DNA from: Roseovarius sp. 217
GTDB taxonomy: Bacteria; Pseudomonadota; Alphaproteobacteria; Rhodobacterales; Rhodobacteraceae
DNA length: 64,000 bases
Assembly: GCF_000152845.1 (NCBI RefSeq)
Contig: NZ_CH902584.1
Location: 1,454,933-1,518,932, forward strand
Reading direction: 5' to 3'
The stretch's first letter is position 1. Each line of letters opens with the position of its first letter. The notes under the pieces were generated by a model that made no database searches, had not been told where the DNA came from, and was given only the letters and a program-made list of their open reading frames with translations. Both the position numbers and the translations under genes were made by a program. Positions 33,801 to 43,826 of this stretch are shown piece after piece.

Positions 33801-35273
33801 CTATTTTTCGAGCTTTACCTCGTCCTCTTCCGCCACGATCTCGGCATCGACGACCGTGTCGTCCATCTCCTTCGCCGCTTCCTTGTGCGGCTCGTCCAGC
33901 GCTCCCACGATCAGCGGCAGCATTTCCAGGCCTGTCGGCGTGGCGATTGTGCTGTTCGGCGGCGCGCGCCAGCTCAATGTGTCAAAGGAGTTGCAATTTT
34001 CGCAGGTGGGGGACCATTCAACATGGATATGCTGGCATTTATCACAGACCCATTGCGGTCCGCGGGGGGCGGACAAGGCCCGCGCCAGCCAGCCCTTGAC
34101 CACCGCATCGGGCGCGCCTTCGCCCCGCTCGATCGCCGCCATGATCGTCACCGCACGTGCGTCCGGCTCGACCTCGGCCAAATTGCCCAGCGCGCGGCGC
34201 GCAGCCGGAAAGTCCTCAGCGGCAAGGTTGAGTTCGGCCGCCAGCAGCCGCGTCTCGCGGTGATCGGGATGCACTTTCAATAGCTTGGCAAAGCGCTTGA
34301 GCCGTTGGTTCGGTGTCTCGTCCGGCTCGATCGCGGCAAAGACCGCGGCCAGATTGGGATGCGGGTGCACCAGCCAGGCCTTGTTGATGACGCGCAGCGC
34401 GTTGCGGGTATTGCCTTGGTCAATATAGCCGCGCGCCGCCAGCACGGCCGCCGGGATCAGATCCGGCGAGAGGCGATTGGCCTCGATGGCAGCCTCGCGC
34501 GCCTCGATGGTCTTGCCCTCATCCAGCACATCGCGCGCCTCGGAGAGCGCCAGCACCGCATCGCGCCGCTTGTGCACATCGCGCGGCAGGTTGCCGTATT
34601 TCAGCTTGGCATTCAGCGTTTCGCGCGCGCCTTTCCAATCCGACGTCTTGGCCTGCAAGTCGAGCAAGGTATCCTGCACCTCAGCATGGCGTGGCTTGAG
34701 CGTAAAGGCGGTCTTGGCCAGTTTCAGCGCGGTCTCGGTATCACCCTCGGCCAGCTTTTGCCGCAGGATGCCGCGTACCCCGACAAAGCGGGTTTTCTCA
34801 TTGGTCAAAAGGCGCTTGTAGACCTCTTCGGCCTTGCTGCGGTTGCCCGCCATCTCGGCGGCCTGCGCGGTGATCAGATTGGTCAGCGCCGGTTTGCGCA
34901 GATATTTCTCGGCCTTGGCGGCCTGCGCCATCGCCACCTCCCCCTCGCCAGAGGCGAGCGCCAGCATCCCCTCGGACAGCGCGCGATAGCCCTTGTCCTG
35001 ACGGCTGCGGTCGAAATAGCGCGACAGCGCGGTTTCATCGCCATTGATGAACTTGAGCGACGCCACCAAGAGCCCGGTCAGTTTCATCAAGAGCCAAATG
35101 GCAAAGACCAGCACACCCAGCGCAATCACCGCCTTGATCGGGGTCAGGTTGATCTCGACCCCTGCCATCACGATACGCACGCCGCCATCCAGTTCGAGCA
35201 GGAAACTCGCGCCCAGCGTCACGCCCGCCACGAGGGCAATGAAAACCGCAATCTTGATAATCGACCAAAGCAT
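33801..35273 (-). CDS. hemY: HemY-like TPR membrane protein
   Basis: 490 residues: two N-terminal membrane helices (about 4-25 and 42-70; MLWSIIKIAVFIALVAGV), then TPR-like repeats (HemY_N family), then an alphaproteobacterial C-terminal zinc-ribbon-like segment CDKCQH...CENC (about 410-427) and an acidic tail. It is the HemX/HemY type encoded with haem genes, not protoporphyrinogen oxidase. It probably supports haem/envelope assembly. It follows the Mic60 homologue by 19 bp in a hemD-mic60-hemY order. Confidence 0.85.
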   Translation of the reverse strand: MLWSIIKIAVFIALVAGVTLGASFLLELDGGVRIVMAGVEINLTPIKAVIALGVLVFAIWLLMKLTGLLVASLKFINGDETALSRYFDRSRQDKGYRALSEGMLALASGEGEVAMAQAAKAEKYLRKPALTNLITAQAAEMAGNRSKAEEVYKRLLTNEKTRFVGVRGILRQKLAEGDTETALKLAKTAFTLKPRHAEVQDTLLDLQAKTSDWKGARETLNAKLKYGNLPRDVHKRRDAVLALSEARDVLDEGKTIEAREAAIEANRLSPDLIPAAVLAARGYIDQGNTRNALRVINKAWLVHPHPNLAAVFAAIEPDETPNQRLKRFAKLLKVHPDHRETRLLAAELNLAAEDFPAARRALGNLAEVEPDARAVTIMAAIERGEGAPDAVVKGWLARALSAPRGPQWVCDKCQHIHVEWSPTCENCNSFDTLSWRAPPNSTIATPTGLEMLPLIVGALDEPHKEAAKEMDDTVVDAEIVAEEDEVKLEK

Positions 35274-35292
35274 GGCGCTCGCCTTTTCTAAC

Positions 35293-36561
35293 TCAATTCA
35301 ATGTTCCGGCCAGAGCCTCTGCGGCGGACAGCGCCTCTTGGCGGCGTGTGGCCTCGGCAACCCAGTCCTGCATGGTCGCGCGCGCGGCCTCGGGCAGGCT
35401 TTCGATCTCGGCCAGCGCATCCGCCAGACGCTCCTCGGTCAATGCCGCCTCGGCACGCGAGAGCACCGCGTCGGGATCATCGCCCTCCTGCGGGTTCAGT
35501 GACCGGATGCCCAGCTGGCTCTTGAGAAAGCCGCCGACCCCGGCCACCGTATCGCCGCTTTCAGCGCGTGCCGTGGCCAGCGCCGCGCGCGCCGCCTCGG
35601 GGAAGCTCTCGACCAGAGCGGCCTGCGTCGGCACGCCAGTATCGGCCTGATCGGCCAGTACATCGGGCACCTCGGCCCCGGTGTCGCGCAAATCGGTCAG
35701 CGCCGGGGCAAAATCGCTGCCGCTGTCCAGCGCGGTCATCACCCGAGTGAGCGCGGCGCGGCGCAGCGCGGCCATTGCGCTGTCGCGCGCAGCGGCCTCT
35801 TCCGCATCCGCGGCCCCGCGCAACGCTTCGATTTCTGACGCCTGCGCCGCGAGCGCCGCGCGCAAATCCTCCAACTCGGCCGCAGGCACGCTATCGCCCT
35901 GCGCCGCAGGGCGTTCTTCAAGCGCCGAAAGACGACCTTCCAGCTCCGAAATCTGCCCTGTAAGCGCTGTCAGCGTTTCACTCAGCCCGCCCATCTCTCC
36001 GCTCAGGTCTGGTGGGGTCTCCAGCCCTTGCACCTCGGCGCTCAACGCCGCGAGCCGCTCATTCTGTGCGCTCAACGCTGCCTCGACACCCTCGTCGGAG
36101 TTAGAGAACCACGCGGGTGGAAGCACATAGGGCGCGGCGGCCACGCCCACACCCGCCGCCACTACACCGCCCAGCAGCATCGACCAGAAGCCACCTTGTC
36201 GGACAAACACCTGTTCGGTCTTCACCATGGCGGCGTGCTGCGGCTCTGCCTCTTCCGTCCGGGCATAAATGGCGCCGGGTACGTCTGCCCTGGTGTCGCT
36301 CTCAAATTCCACTACCTCAGGCTCGCGGGCCTCTGCGGCCTCCGTCAGCCCGTCCGACATCTCGTCATCGCCCGCCGCAGGGTCTGGCGCATCCGAGGTT
36401 TTGGGATGGTCCTCATCGGTCTCCGCCAAATCTCGCGCGACAGGATCGGTCGGCGCGTCCTGCGTCTCAGGCTCCGGTGCTGCCTCTGTTACCGGATCGA
36501 CCGCATCAGACAGCGCGTCCGCTTCGGTCTTGCCCTTTGCAGCTTTCTTCTTATCGGCCAC
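35293..36561 (-). CDS. Bacterial Mic60/mitofilin homologue (COG4223-like)
   Basis: 422 residues: acidic Pro/Ala-rich cytoplasmic region (1-125), one membrane helix (about 126-150, MLLGGVVAAGVGVAAAPYVL), coiled coil (about 160-265), and a C-terminal mitofilin-like helical domain (ALTRVMTALDSGSDFAPALTDLRD onward, with a late GVGGFLKSQLGIRSL block). This is the layout of the alphaproteobacterial ancestor of the mitochondrial cristae protein Mic60, which is known to sit in the haem gene cluster and to shape intracytoplasmic membranes. Located between hemD and hemY. Confidence 0.82.
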   Translation of the reverse strand: MADKKKAAKGKTEADALSDAVDPVTEAAPEPETQDAPTDPVARDLAETDEDHPKTSDAPDPAAGDDEMSDGLTEAAEAREPEVVEFESDTRADVPGAIYARTEEAEPQHAAMVKTEQVFVRQGGFWSMLLGGVVAAGVGVAAAPYVLPPAWFSNSDEGVEAALSAQNERLAALSAEVQGLETPPDLSGEMGGLSETLTALTGQISELEGRLSALEERPAAQGDSVPAAELEDLRAALAAQASEIEALRGAADAEEAAARDSAMAALRRAALTRVMTALDSGSDFAPALTDLRDTGAEVPDVLADQADTGVPTQAALVESFPEAARAALATARAESGDTVAGVGGFLKSQLGIRSLNPQEGDDPDAVLSRAEAALTEERLADALAEIESLPEAARATMQDWVAEATRRQEALSAAEALAGTLN

Positions 36562-36609
36562 CTTGCGCCACCCTTTCGAATCTCACGATGCGTCCCTGTC
36601 AACTTGACC

Positions 36610-37344
36610 TTACAGCGCTCGTTTTCCACCCTCAAGCCGCTTGGCCGCGCCGACTTGCCCTTGCACAACCGCAAGGATACCCGGCAGATCCGGCGTTTGC
36701 GCAATATCGACCAGCGTCGCCGCACCCTCCGGCACCGCTGCTGCCACCTTGCGGCTTATGGCCGCGATGCACAACCGTGCTGTGATCCGCCCCGCCTGAT
36801 CAAAGAAAATCCGCGCAGAGCGTGGCGACATCAGAGGCACAATGACAACGCCCGCACCCCTCAACACGTTCCGCGCCTGCGCGCTCAACGTCGCCTCGAC
36901 CTGATCGTAAACCACAACATCCTGTGCATCATGCCCGGCCGCGCCGAGGGCTCCCGCCACATCCGCCGCCACATGCGCCCCACGCAGATGCAGAAACGGG
37001 CCCTGCGTCCCGTCCTTCGCGATGCGGGCGAGCAGCGCCGTGGCATCACCTCCGGCAGAGATTGCAGGCAATCCATACGTCCGCGCCGCCTCTGCCGTGG
37101 CATCCCCCACCGCGTAGCAGGTAAAATCGCGCCGACGGCTCAGGCGGCAGAATCCCTCGACCCCGTGCCGCGAGGTGAAAATCAGGACGTTCACCCCCGA
37201 CAAGTCCGGCAAAGCCCCGTCGTATTCGATCCGCAAGAGGGGCGAGACCACCACAGCCACGCCGTCGCCCAAGACCTCTTCTAGCCGCTCGGCCATACGA
37301 CTGGCCTCGGCTTCGGGCCGGGTGATCAGGATCGTAACGCTCAT
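36610..37344 (-). CDS. hemD: Uroporphyrinogen-III synthase
   Basis: 244 residues from the ATG at 37344 ([21 protein letters not shown]). The two-lobed HemD fold is recognisable: RPxxxA at the N-terminus, [24 protein letters not shown], and the late [13 protein letters not shown] and [10 protein letters not shown] segments. It closes hydroxymethylbilane to uroporphyrinogen III. A longer in-frame reading through the tsaD promoter region is not supported. Divergent from tsaD. Confidence 0.9.
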   Translation of the reverse strand: MSVTILITRPEAEASRMAERLEEVLGDGVAVVVSPLLRIEYDGALPDLSGVNVLIFTSRHGVEGFCRLSRRRDFTCYAVGDATAEAARTYGLPAISAGGDATALLARIAKDGTQGPFLHLRGAHVAADVAGALGAAGHDAQDVVVYDQVEATLSAQARNVLRGAGVVIVPLMSPRSARIFFDQAGRITARLCIAAISRKVAAAVPEGAATLVDIAQTPDLPGILAVVQGQVGAAKRLEGGKRAL

Positions 37345-37414
37345 GGCCCATCCAGAGTTGTTGCCTGCCTCATTCGGTGTTACCTGCCTTCCACCCGTCA
37401 CGCAACGCATGGGC

Positions 37415-38515
37415 ATGATGACAGAGCCTTTGATCCTCCTCGGACTTGAGAGCAGCTGCGACGATACCGCCGCCGCTCTGCTGCGTATTGACCCCGATGG
37501 CGTGCCCGCAATCCTGTCTTCGGTGGTGCATGGCCAAACCGCGCTCCATGCCGATTTCGGCGGTGTCGTGCCCGAAATCGCCGCCCGCGCCCATGCCGAG
37601 AAACTCGATATTTGCGTGCGCGAGGCGTTGGCACAGGCGCATCTGACACTGCGCGATGTGCAGGCCGTCGCCGTCACCTCTGGTCCGGGCCTCATTGGCG
37701 GGGTGATCGCCGGTGTCATGTGCGCCAAGGGCATCGCGGCGGGCGCAGGCATTCCCTTGATCGGCGTCAATCACCTTGCGGGCCATGCGCTAACCCCGCG
37801 TCTCACGCATGGCGTGACCTATCCCTACCTCATGCTGCTTGTGTCGGGTGGGCATTGCCAGTTCCTGATCGTGCGCGGCGCGGATGATTTCACCCGTCTC
37901 GGCGGCACCATTGACGACGCCCCCGGCGAGGCCTTCGACAAGACGGCGCGCCTCTTGGGCCTGCCTCAGCCCGGTGGCCCGCACGTCGAGCGCGAGGCGA
38001 CCCAAGGTGATCCCACCCGCTTCCGCTTTCCCCGGCCGCTTCTGGACCGTCCCGGCTGCGACATGTCCTTTTCCGGCCTGAAAACCGCGCTCCTGCGCGC
38101 CCGCGATGAAGTCGTGGCCGAGAAATCCGGCCTGACACGTCAGGACCGCGCCGATCTCTGCGCCGGGTTTCAGGCCGCCGTGCGCGACGTGCTGGCCGAA
38201 AAGACCCGCCGCGCGCTGACGATTTATCTCGCCGATAGCCCAGAGCATCCGGTCATCGCCGTCGCCGGGGGTGTCGCCGCAAATACCGCCATTCGCGCCA
38301 GGTTAGAGACTGGTGCCGCCGAACTGGGCGTGACCTTTGTCGCGCCCCCGCTGGCGCTCTGCACCGACAATGCCGCGATGATCGCCTATGCCGGGGCCGA
38401 GCTTTACGCACTTGGCCGCCGTCATGACATGACCCTTGCCGCCCGCCCGCGCTGGCCCTTGGATCACACCAGCCCTGCCATGCTGGGAAGCGGCAAAAAG
38501 GGAGCCAAGGCATGA
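37415..38515 (+). CDS. tsaD: tRNA N6-threonylcarbamoyladenosine synthase subunit TsaD
   Basis: 366 residues. [17 protein letters not shown] is the ASKHA-fold opening; metal ligands are the two His of [10 protein letters not shown] and the late Asp in [23 protein letters not shown] and [13 protein letters not shown] are conserved. With TsaB, TsaC and TsaE it makes t6A37 in ANN-decoding tRNAs. Several ATGs cluster at the start (37409, 37415, 37418) and none has a good ribosome site, so the start is uncertain by two codons. gpsA overlaps the stop by 4 bp. Confidence 0.93.
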   Translation: MMTEPLILLGLESSCDDTAAALLRIDPDGVPAILSSVVHGQTALHADFGGVVPEIAARAHAEKLDICVREALAQAHLTLRDVQAVAVTSGPGLIGGVIAGVMCAKGIAAGAGIPLIGVNHLAGHALTPRLTHGVTYPYLMLLVSGGHCQFLIVRGADDFTRLGGTIDDAPGEAFDKTARLLGLPQPGGPHVEREATQGDPTRFRFPRPLLDRPGCDMSFSGLKTALLRARDEVVAEKSGLTRQDRADLCAGFQAAVRDVLAEKTRRALTIYLADSPEHPVIAVAGGVAANTAIRARLETGAAELGVTFVAPPLALCTDNAAMIAYAGAELYALGRRHDMTLAARPRWPLDHTSPAMLGSGKKGAKA

Positions 38516-39468
38516 TCCTCATCTGTGGCGCAGGCGCATTCGGCACGGCCCTCGCCGTGACATTGGCGCAAAACGGCCCCGTCACCCTCTGGGCGCGCGA
38601 CGCAGATCACGCGGCAGAGATGCAGGCCACCCGCCAGAACGCCAGACGCCTGCCAGACATTCCCCTGCCAGACAATGTGACCGTGATCACGGGCCCATTG
38701 CCGGGCGGCACATCGCCCTGCCTGCTTGCCGTGCCGATGCAGACGCTTGGCGCGTTCCTGTCCGCGCATCACAGCGCGTTGGCCATCCGCCCTCTCGTCG
38801 CCTGCTGCAAGGGCATGGACCTTGCCACGGGCCTCGGCCCCACCTCGCTCATCGCGCAAGCCTGCCCCGATGCGACGCCCGCCATCCTGACCGGCCCCAG
38901 CTTTGCCCGCGACATCGCGCTTGGCCTGCCCACCGCCCTCACGCTGGCCTGTGCCGATGACAGCACCGGCCACTCCCTGCAACGTGCCCTGACCACACCA
39001 ACCCTAAGGCTCTACCGCACCACCGACACCATCGGCGCTGACCTTGGTGGCGCGCTCAAGAACGTGATCGCCATCGCTTGCGGCGCGGTCATGGGCGCCG
39101 GTCTGGGTGAGAGCGCCCGCGCGGCGCTGATGACCCGTGGCTTTGCCGAAATGAACCGCCTCGCACGCGCGCTTGGTGCCGAGCCTCAGACTCTCGCCGG
39201 CCTCTCCGGCTTTGGTGATCTGGCGCTGACCTGCACCTCTGCCCAATCCCGCAACTACCGCTATGGCCAGAGCATCGGAGACGGCACGGAGTTCGACCCC
39301 TCGATCACCGTCGAAGGCGCGGCAACCGCCCGCGCCGTCCTCCAGCGCGCCCGGTCCCTTCATCTCGATATGCCCATCACCCATGCCGTCACCGCGCTCG
39401 TCACAGGCGAATTGCGCGTGACGCAGGCGATGGATATGCTGCTGTCACGCCCCTTAAAGGAAGAATGA
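38512..39468 (+). CDS. gpsA: NAD(P)H-dependent glycerol-3-phosphate dehydrogenase
   Basis: 318 residues. [16 protein letters not shown] is the Rossmann motif; [23 protein letters not shown] and the catalytic Lys in [17 protein letters not shown] are present, as is [14 protein letters not shown]. It makes sn-glycerol-3-phosphate for phospholipids. Coupled with tsaD and the YciI gene through 4-bp overlaps. Confidence 0.93.
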   Translation: MILICGAGAFGTALAVTLAQNGPVTLWARDADHAAEMQATRQNARRLPDIPLPDNVTVITGPLPGGTSPCLLAVPMQTLGAFLSAHHSALAIRPLVACCKGMDLATGLGPTSLIAQACPDATPAILTGPSFARDIALGLPTALTLACADDSTGHSLQRALTTPTLRLYRTTDTIGADLGGALKNVIAIACGAVMGAGLGESARAALMTRGFAEMNRLARALGAEPQTLAGLSGFGDLALTCTSAQSRNYRYGQSIGDGTEFDPSITVEGAATARAVLQRARSLHLDMPITHAVTALVTGELRVTQAMDMLLSRPLKEE

Positions 39469-39737
39469 TGCTTATTGCCCTCATAGCCCGCGACAAACCC
39501 GGTGCCCTGCAAACCCGCCTCGACACCCGCGACGCGCATGTCGCCTATCTCAAAGAGACCGACGTTGTGTCTCAGGCCGGTCCCCTGCTCGATGACGCAG
39601 GCCAGATGATCGGCTCGCTCGTGATCCTCGACGTGGCCGATATGCAGGCCGCGCAGGATTGGGCGGCGGGCGACCCCTATGCCAAGGCCGGGCTCTTCGC
39701 CAATGTCGAGTTGATCCCGTGGAAAAAGGTGATCTGA
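39465..39737 (+). CDS. YciI family protein
   Basis: 90 residues, one YCII domain: [18 protein letters not shown], then YLKE and a [28 protein letters not shown] segment carrying the conserved Asp-Pro. The His in the TRDAHVAYL segment and the Asp are the family's proposed active-site residues. Enzymatic role unknown. Two adjacent ATGs (39465, 39468); the second has better spacing from AAAGGAAG. This gpsA-yciI-EVE order is one I know from related genomes. Confidence 0.88.
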   Translation: MMLIALIARDKPGALQTRLDTRDAHVAYLKETDVVSQAGPLLDDAGQMIGSLVILDVADMQAAQDWAAGDPYAKAGLFANVELIPWKKVI

Positions 39738-40156
39738 TGCAGTATTGGCTGTTTAAATCCGAACCCTCCACCTGGGGCTGGCAGGACCAGTTGGCCAAGG
39801 GCGACGCGGGCGAGGAATGGGACGGCGTGCGCAACTATCAGGCCCGCAATTTCATGCGCGACATGGCGATTGGGGATCGCGGCTTCTTCTATCACAGCCA
39901 GACAGAAAAGGCCGTGGTCGGGATCGTTGAGGTGATCGCCACGGCGCATCCCGACAGCAAATCCGACGATCCCCGATGGGAATGCGTGGACATCAAGGCG
40001 ATTGAGACGGCCAGGACACCCGTCACGCTCGACACGATCAAATCCGACCCGCGCCTTGCCGAAATGATCCTCGTGAAAAACTCCCGCCTCTCGGTGCAGC
40101 CGGTCACCGCCGAGCAATGGCGCATCATCTGCGATATGGCGGGATTGAAGGTGTAA
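39737..40156 (+). CDS. EVE domain protein (PUA-like)
   Basis: 139 residues from the ATG at 39737, which shares one base with the TGA of the YciI gene. [20 protein letters not shown], then WDGVRNYQARNFMRDM and GFFYHSQTEKAVVGI are EVE-domain hallmarks (aromatic cage for a modified base, homologous to human THYN1). Probably binds modified nucleic acid; its target in bacteria is not settled. Last gene of the tsaD run. Confidence 0.92.
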   Translation: MQYWLFKSEPSTWGWQDQLAKGDAGEEWDGVRNYQARNFMRDMAIGDRGFFYHSQTEKAVVGIVEVIATAHPDSKSDDPRWECVDIKAIETARTPVTLDTIKSDPRLAEMILVKNSRLSVQPVTAEQWRIICDMAGLKV

Positions 40157-40234
40157 GAGGGCTGGGGCGGGCCTGTTGCTGACATCCGCCCAATCCCCAA
40201 AGCGCGGAATCAAGGCGCGTAGCGCCGCCGCGCG

Positions 40235-40263
40235 ATCGCTGGGCCGTCCCGCGGCCTAGCGAT
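40235..40263 (+). terminator. Hairpin with T-run after the tsaD-gpsA-EVE genes
   Basis: ATCGCTGGGCCG (40235-40246), TCCCG loop, CGGCCTAGCGAT (40252-40263): 12-bp stem with one G-U pair, followed by TTTT (40263-40266). It fits an intrinsic terminator 80 bp after the EVE gene stop. Confidence 0.6.
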
Positions 40264-40613
40264 TTTGAGGCGTCGCGCAACTCATTGAAGTCATACGGAG
40301 TTTTCGGGTATAAAGTGGCAAATTCTGCCGTTGCATCGCTAGTCCCCGGCCCAGCGACCGCGCGGCTTATCACCATGGTCAATGTCAGCTCACGCCCAAA
40401 ACCATCCCCGCACGCATCGAAACCAAAAACCCAAACGGAGGATGCCAGCAGATGCCGACACCCTCCGTCCCCCACGTGCTCCCTACGCACCACACGTGTA
40501 ACTTGATCAGGTCTCGGCCATACTGGCCCGAATACATCCACCCTACGACAAATGCGCGGCCCCGCCAAATGGCGAATGCCGCGCATTCATTTCAATTTAA
40601 GGACAGGCCGCGC
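40264..40613. other. Gene-free stretch after the terminator
   Basis: 350 bp with no credible gene: frames are short and lack ribosome sites. The first 70 bp (GAGGCGTCGCGCAACTC, then a CATACGGAGTTTTCGGG block) look conserved rather than random, and may be a dispersed intergenic repeat together with the preceding hairpin. The remainder, to the ask stop at 40614, is featureless. Confidence 0.4.
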
Positions 40614-42050
40614 TCAGGCGGCCTTGCTAGGGACCTGCGCCCCCTCGCCTTCGATCAAGGACCGATGCAGCGCGGTAATCCCCGCCTCCATATCCTTGGA
40701 CCCAAGGACAAACTGCACATCCACACTGCGCGGCGTCTGATGCGCGGCAATCACCTCGATCCCGGCCTCTTCCAATGCCGCAAGACCCCGGCTCAGCACC
40801 CGCAAACCGCTGAGGTCGCGCCCGATGGGCGACACCACTGACAGCGTCCGCGCCGAAACTTCAGCCGAGGGATAGATCTCTTCCAGATCGCGCGCCACGC
40901 GCCGCACCACCTTGAGCGAGGCATGCACATAATGCGTGATCGTATTGGCGTTGGATGTCTTGGACACGATCCAGACATTATGTCGCTTGAGCGCCTCCAG
41001 AATGGCTGCATCATAGCCTTTGACACCCACCATATCCTGCTCAAAGAGTTCCAGCGCCACGACCTTCAATCCGGTCACGATTTCAACACTCGGGGCATCG
41101 GTCGGCTGATCGTCGATCAATGTCCCGGGATCGCCCGGATCAAACGCATTCGTCACCCGCAGGGCCACATCCGCCTGCCGCAGCGTCTTGGCCGCCTTGG
41201 GATGGATCGCCTCCATCCCGAGGTTCGACAGCTGATCGGCAACATCATAATTGGTGTGACCCAGCTTGCGCACAGCACCCTCGCCCACCAGCTTGGGGTC
41301 CGCCGAGGACAGGTGGAATTCCTTGTGGATGATCGCCTCTTTCGCCCCCGTATGGGCGGCGATCGTGGCGAATGTCACCTCGGAATACCCCCGGTCAAAC
41401 TCGCGCATCAGCCCTTCGGTGCATTGCGCATAGCCTGTGACAATCGGCATCTCGCTGCTCAGATCCACATCCGACAGCCCCGCCGCGATCCGCTCGATCA
41501 GGCTATGCTCGCTCTCATCGCGCCAACCGCTCAGGTCGATGAACCGCGCATTCACCCCCGCCCGCTGCAACAGGAGCGTGGTGACGAATGCCGAATGCGA
41601 CTCGCCCAGACCAGACAGCAGCTCCCGAATGACCAGCATGTGATCGCTCAGGCGGAAATGCCCATAGGAGCACAGCCGTTGCAGATCAAACAGGCACGAC
41701 CGCGCCCCCTCGATCCGCTCACGGACAAACTCATCCGCCATGCTGCGGTCGCCGGGATGCTCCAGAATCGCACCATGCGCCTCGCGCATCGCACGCCCCA
41801 CCTCTGTCAGCGCATCGAGCCAGCCGTGATCGTCATCGTCATTGGCAAAGAGCGCATAGACCCCCGGCGTGCCGGATTTCTTATGCTCCAACAGCTTGTT
41901 GGTGATCCCGCCAAAGGCGGAGACCACAAAGATCCGATGATAGAGCGCGGCACCCGTCCGGTCGCCGACAAAGAGCGTGTCGAGCAACTCGCCCACACGG
42001 CTCATGGATGTGCCGCCGATCTTCTCGACGGTATGATCTGGAAATGTCAT
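40614..42050 (-). CDS. ask: Aspartate kinase of the ectoine type (Ask_Ect)
   Basis: 478 residues: kinase domain opening VEKIGGTSMSRVGEL, the nucleotide/aspartate segment GYSEVTFATIAAHTGA, EFHLSSADPKLV, and C-terminal ACT-like region (about 330-470). It lacks the usual catalytic-site opening KFGGTS of housekeeping LysC in favour of KIGGTS, as in ectoine-specific kinases, which escape normal feedback. It supplies aspartyl phosphate for ectoine. Follows ectC after 35 bp. Confidence 0.9.
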   Translation of the reverse strand: MTFPDHTVEKIGGTSMSRVGELLDTLFVGDRTGAALYHRIFVVSAFGGITNKLLEHKKSGTPGVYALFANDDDDHGWLDALTEVGRAMREAHGAILEHPGDRSMADEFVRERIEGARSCLFDLQRLCSYGHFRLSDHMLVIRELLSGLGESHSAFVTTLLLQRAGVNARFIDLSGWRDESEHSLIERIAAGLSDVDLSSEMPIVTGYAQCTEGLMREFDRGYSEVTFATIAAHTGAKEAIIHKEFHLSSADPKLVGEGAVRKLGHTNYDVADQLSNLGMEAIHPKAAKTLRQADVALRVTNAFDPGDPGTLIDDQPTDAPSVEIVTGLKVVALELFEQDMVGVKGYDAAILEALKRHNVWIVSKTSNANTITHYVHASLKVVRRVARDLEEIYPSAEVSARTLSVVSPIGRDLSGLRVLSRGLAALEEAGIEVIAAHQTPRSVDVQFVLGSKDMEAGITALHRSLIEGEGAQVPSKAA

Positions 42051-42085
42051 AGTCCCTTATCCGGGCTAGGGCCCGAACCCTTTTG

Positions 42086-42478
42086 TCAGGCGCTTTCCAG
42101 CGCATAAGAGCCATCCGCCTGATGCACTTCCTTGCCGGTCACCGGCGGGTTAAAGCAGCAGGCCATGACCAGTTCTTCTTCTGCGCGCAGAATGTGGCGA
42201 TCATGCTTGTCGAGCGCATACATCACACCGGGCTTGATCTCATGCGTCTCGCCCGTGGCGATATCGGTGATCGAGCCTTTGCCCTGCATGCAATAGACGC
42301 TCTCAAAGTGGTTCTTGTATTCGAACGTATGCTCCGACCCCGGCTCCAGAAACGTGATGTGGAACGAAAACCCCATCCCGTCATCGGCCAGCAGCATCCG
42401 CACACTCGACCACTGCGCGTCCGACACGACGCGGCTTCGTTCTTCCTCGATGATCTTGTTGAAGTCTCTGACAATCAT
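42086..42478 (-). CDS. ectC: L-ectoine synthase
   Basis: 130 residues, a cupin: [17 protein letters not shown], then [22 protein letters not shown] with metal-binding His/Glu, [11 protein letters not shown] and [13 protein letters not shown]. It cyclises N-gamma-acetyl-diaminobutyrate to ectoine. Starts 5 bp after ectB. No ectD is present downstream, so hydroxyectoine is not made from this locus. Confidence 0.96.
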   Translation of the reverse strand: MIVRDFNKIIEEERSRVVSDAQWSSVRMLLADDGMGFSFHITFLEPGSEHTFEYKNHFESVYCMQGKGSITDIATGETHEIKPGVMYALDKHDRHILRAEEELVMACCFNPPVTGKEVHQADGSYALESA

Positions 42479-42483
42479 TCTTG

Positions 42484-43776
42484 TTACTCCGCAGCAAGTT
42501 TATGGGTTTGAGTGACTTCGCGCGCGGCCTCGAACAGAATATCGAGCCCCTTGCGAAAGCTTGTCTCGGGGATGGTCAACGGGGCCAGAACCTTGACCAC
42601 CTCATCATGCGCACCCGATGTCTCGATGATAAGCCCCTTTTCAAAGGCGCGCGCACAAATCGCAGAGGCCAGGTCGCCTCGGCCAACATCGACCCCCTGC
42701 ATCATGCCCCGCCCCTTGAGGCGCGCGCCGGGGATCGCATCCGCGATCCGCTCCAGCCCATCGCGCAGAATCTCGGCTTTCGTGGCGATAGATTTCTGGA
42801 ACGCATCATCCGTCCAGAACTTCTCAAGCGCCACACGCGCGGTGACAAAGGCATGGGTATTGCCCCGGAACGTCCCGTTATGCTCTGCCGGTCCCCAGAT
42901 ATCATGCTCCGGTTTGATCAAGAGCGCTGCAAAGGGCAGGCCCATGCCGGAAAAGCTTTTGGCCATCGGAATGAGATCCGGCTCAATGCTCATCGTCTCA
43001 AAGCTAAAGAAGCTGCCCGTGCGCCCACAGCCCGCCTGAATGTCATCGGCAATCAGCAGCGCGCCATGCTCTTTCGCCAGCCGCGCAACACCTTGCATAA
43101 ACGCGGTGGAGGCCGCATTCAGCCCGCCTTCGCCCTGCACCGGCTCGATGATGAACGCCGCCGGCGCATCAACACCGCTTGACGGGTTGTTCAGCATTTC
43201 CTCGATGATCCTGAGGCTGTCCACGCCCTCGCCGAACGCACCCTCATAGGGCATATGCGCCACATCGCTAAAGGATACTGCACCCGCGCCCGCGCGCTTG
43301 CCCGCATTCCCTGTGGCAGCCAGCGCGCCCATGGTCATGCCATGAAATCCGTTGGTAAAGGCGATGATATTGCGCCGCCCCGTGACCTTGCGTGCCAGCT
43401 TCATTGCGGCCTCGACCGCGTTGGTGCCGGTGGGGCCGGTCATCATCACCTTATAATCCATCCCACGCGGCGTCAGGATGATATCCTCGAACGCCCGCAG
43501 AAAATCCGCTTTGGCATCAGAGTGCATATCCAGACCATGGGTGATCCCATCGGCGGTGATATGCGCGATCAACGCGGATTGCATATCGGGGTCATTGTGG
43601 CCGTAGTTGAGCGAGGAACAGCCCGCCAGAAAGTCGATATAGGTCCGACCCTCGGCGTCGGTCAGCTCCGCCCCCTTCGCCTTGACGAACGACTTGGGGA
43701 AGCTGCGGCAATAGCTGCGCGCCTCTGATTCACGGCGTTCAAAAATAGCAAGATCGGCTGACATGTCAGTCGTCAT
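42484..43776 (-). CDS. ectB: Diaminobutyrate--2-oxoglutarate transaminase
   Basis: 430 residues from the ATG at 43776 (AAGGA 8 nt upstream). Class III aminotransferase: [27 protein letters not shown] (phosphate loop), GFHGMT, the Asp of [14 protein letters not shown] and the PLP Lys in [12 protein letters not shown]. It makes L-2,4-diaminobutyrate from aspartate semialdehyde. Second gene of ectABC. Confidence 0.95.
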   Translation of the reverse strand: MTTDMSADLAIFERRESEARSYCRSFPKSFVKAKGAELTDAEGRTYIDFLAGCSSLNYGHNDPDMQSALIAHITADGITHGLDMHSDAKADFLRAFEDIILTPRGMDYKVMMTGPTGTNAVEAAMKLARKVTGRRNIIAFTNGFHGMTMGALAATGNAGKRAGAGAVSFSDVAHMPYEGAFGEGVDSLRIIEEMLNNPSSGVDAPAAFIIEPVQGEGGLNAASTAFMQGVARLAKEHGALLIADDIQAGCGRTGSFFSFETMSIEPDLIPMAKSFSGMGLPFAALLIKPEHDIWGPAEHNGTFRGNTHAFVTARVALEKFWTDDAFQKSIATKAEILRDGLERIADAIPGARLKGRGMMQGVDVGRGDLASAICARAFEKGLIIETSGAHDEVVKVLAPLTIPETSFRKGLDILFEAAREVTQTHKLAAE

Positions 43777-43826
43777 AACGTGTTCCTTCATGTGATTGGG
43801 AGAGAGGGCGGGCAGGGGGCCTGTGA

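Noticed and set aside
36610..37770. 386-residue fused reading of hemD extending into the tsaD region
   Set aside because: The extra 142 residues are low-complexity, overlap tsaD on the other strand, and a normal HemD start exists at 37344.
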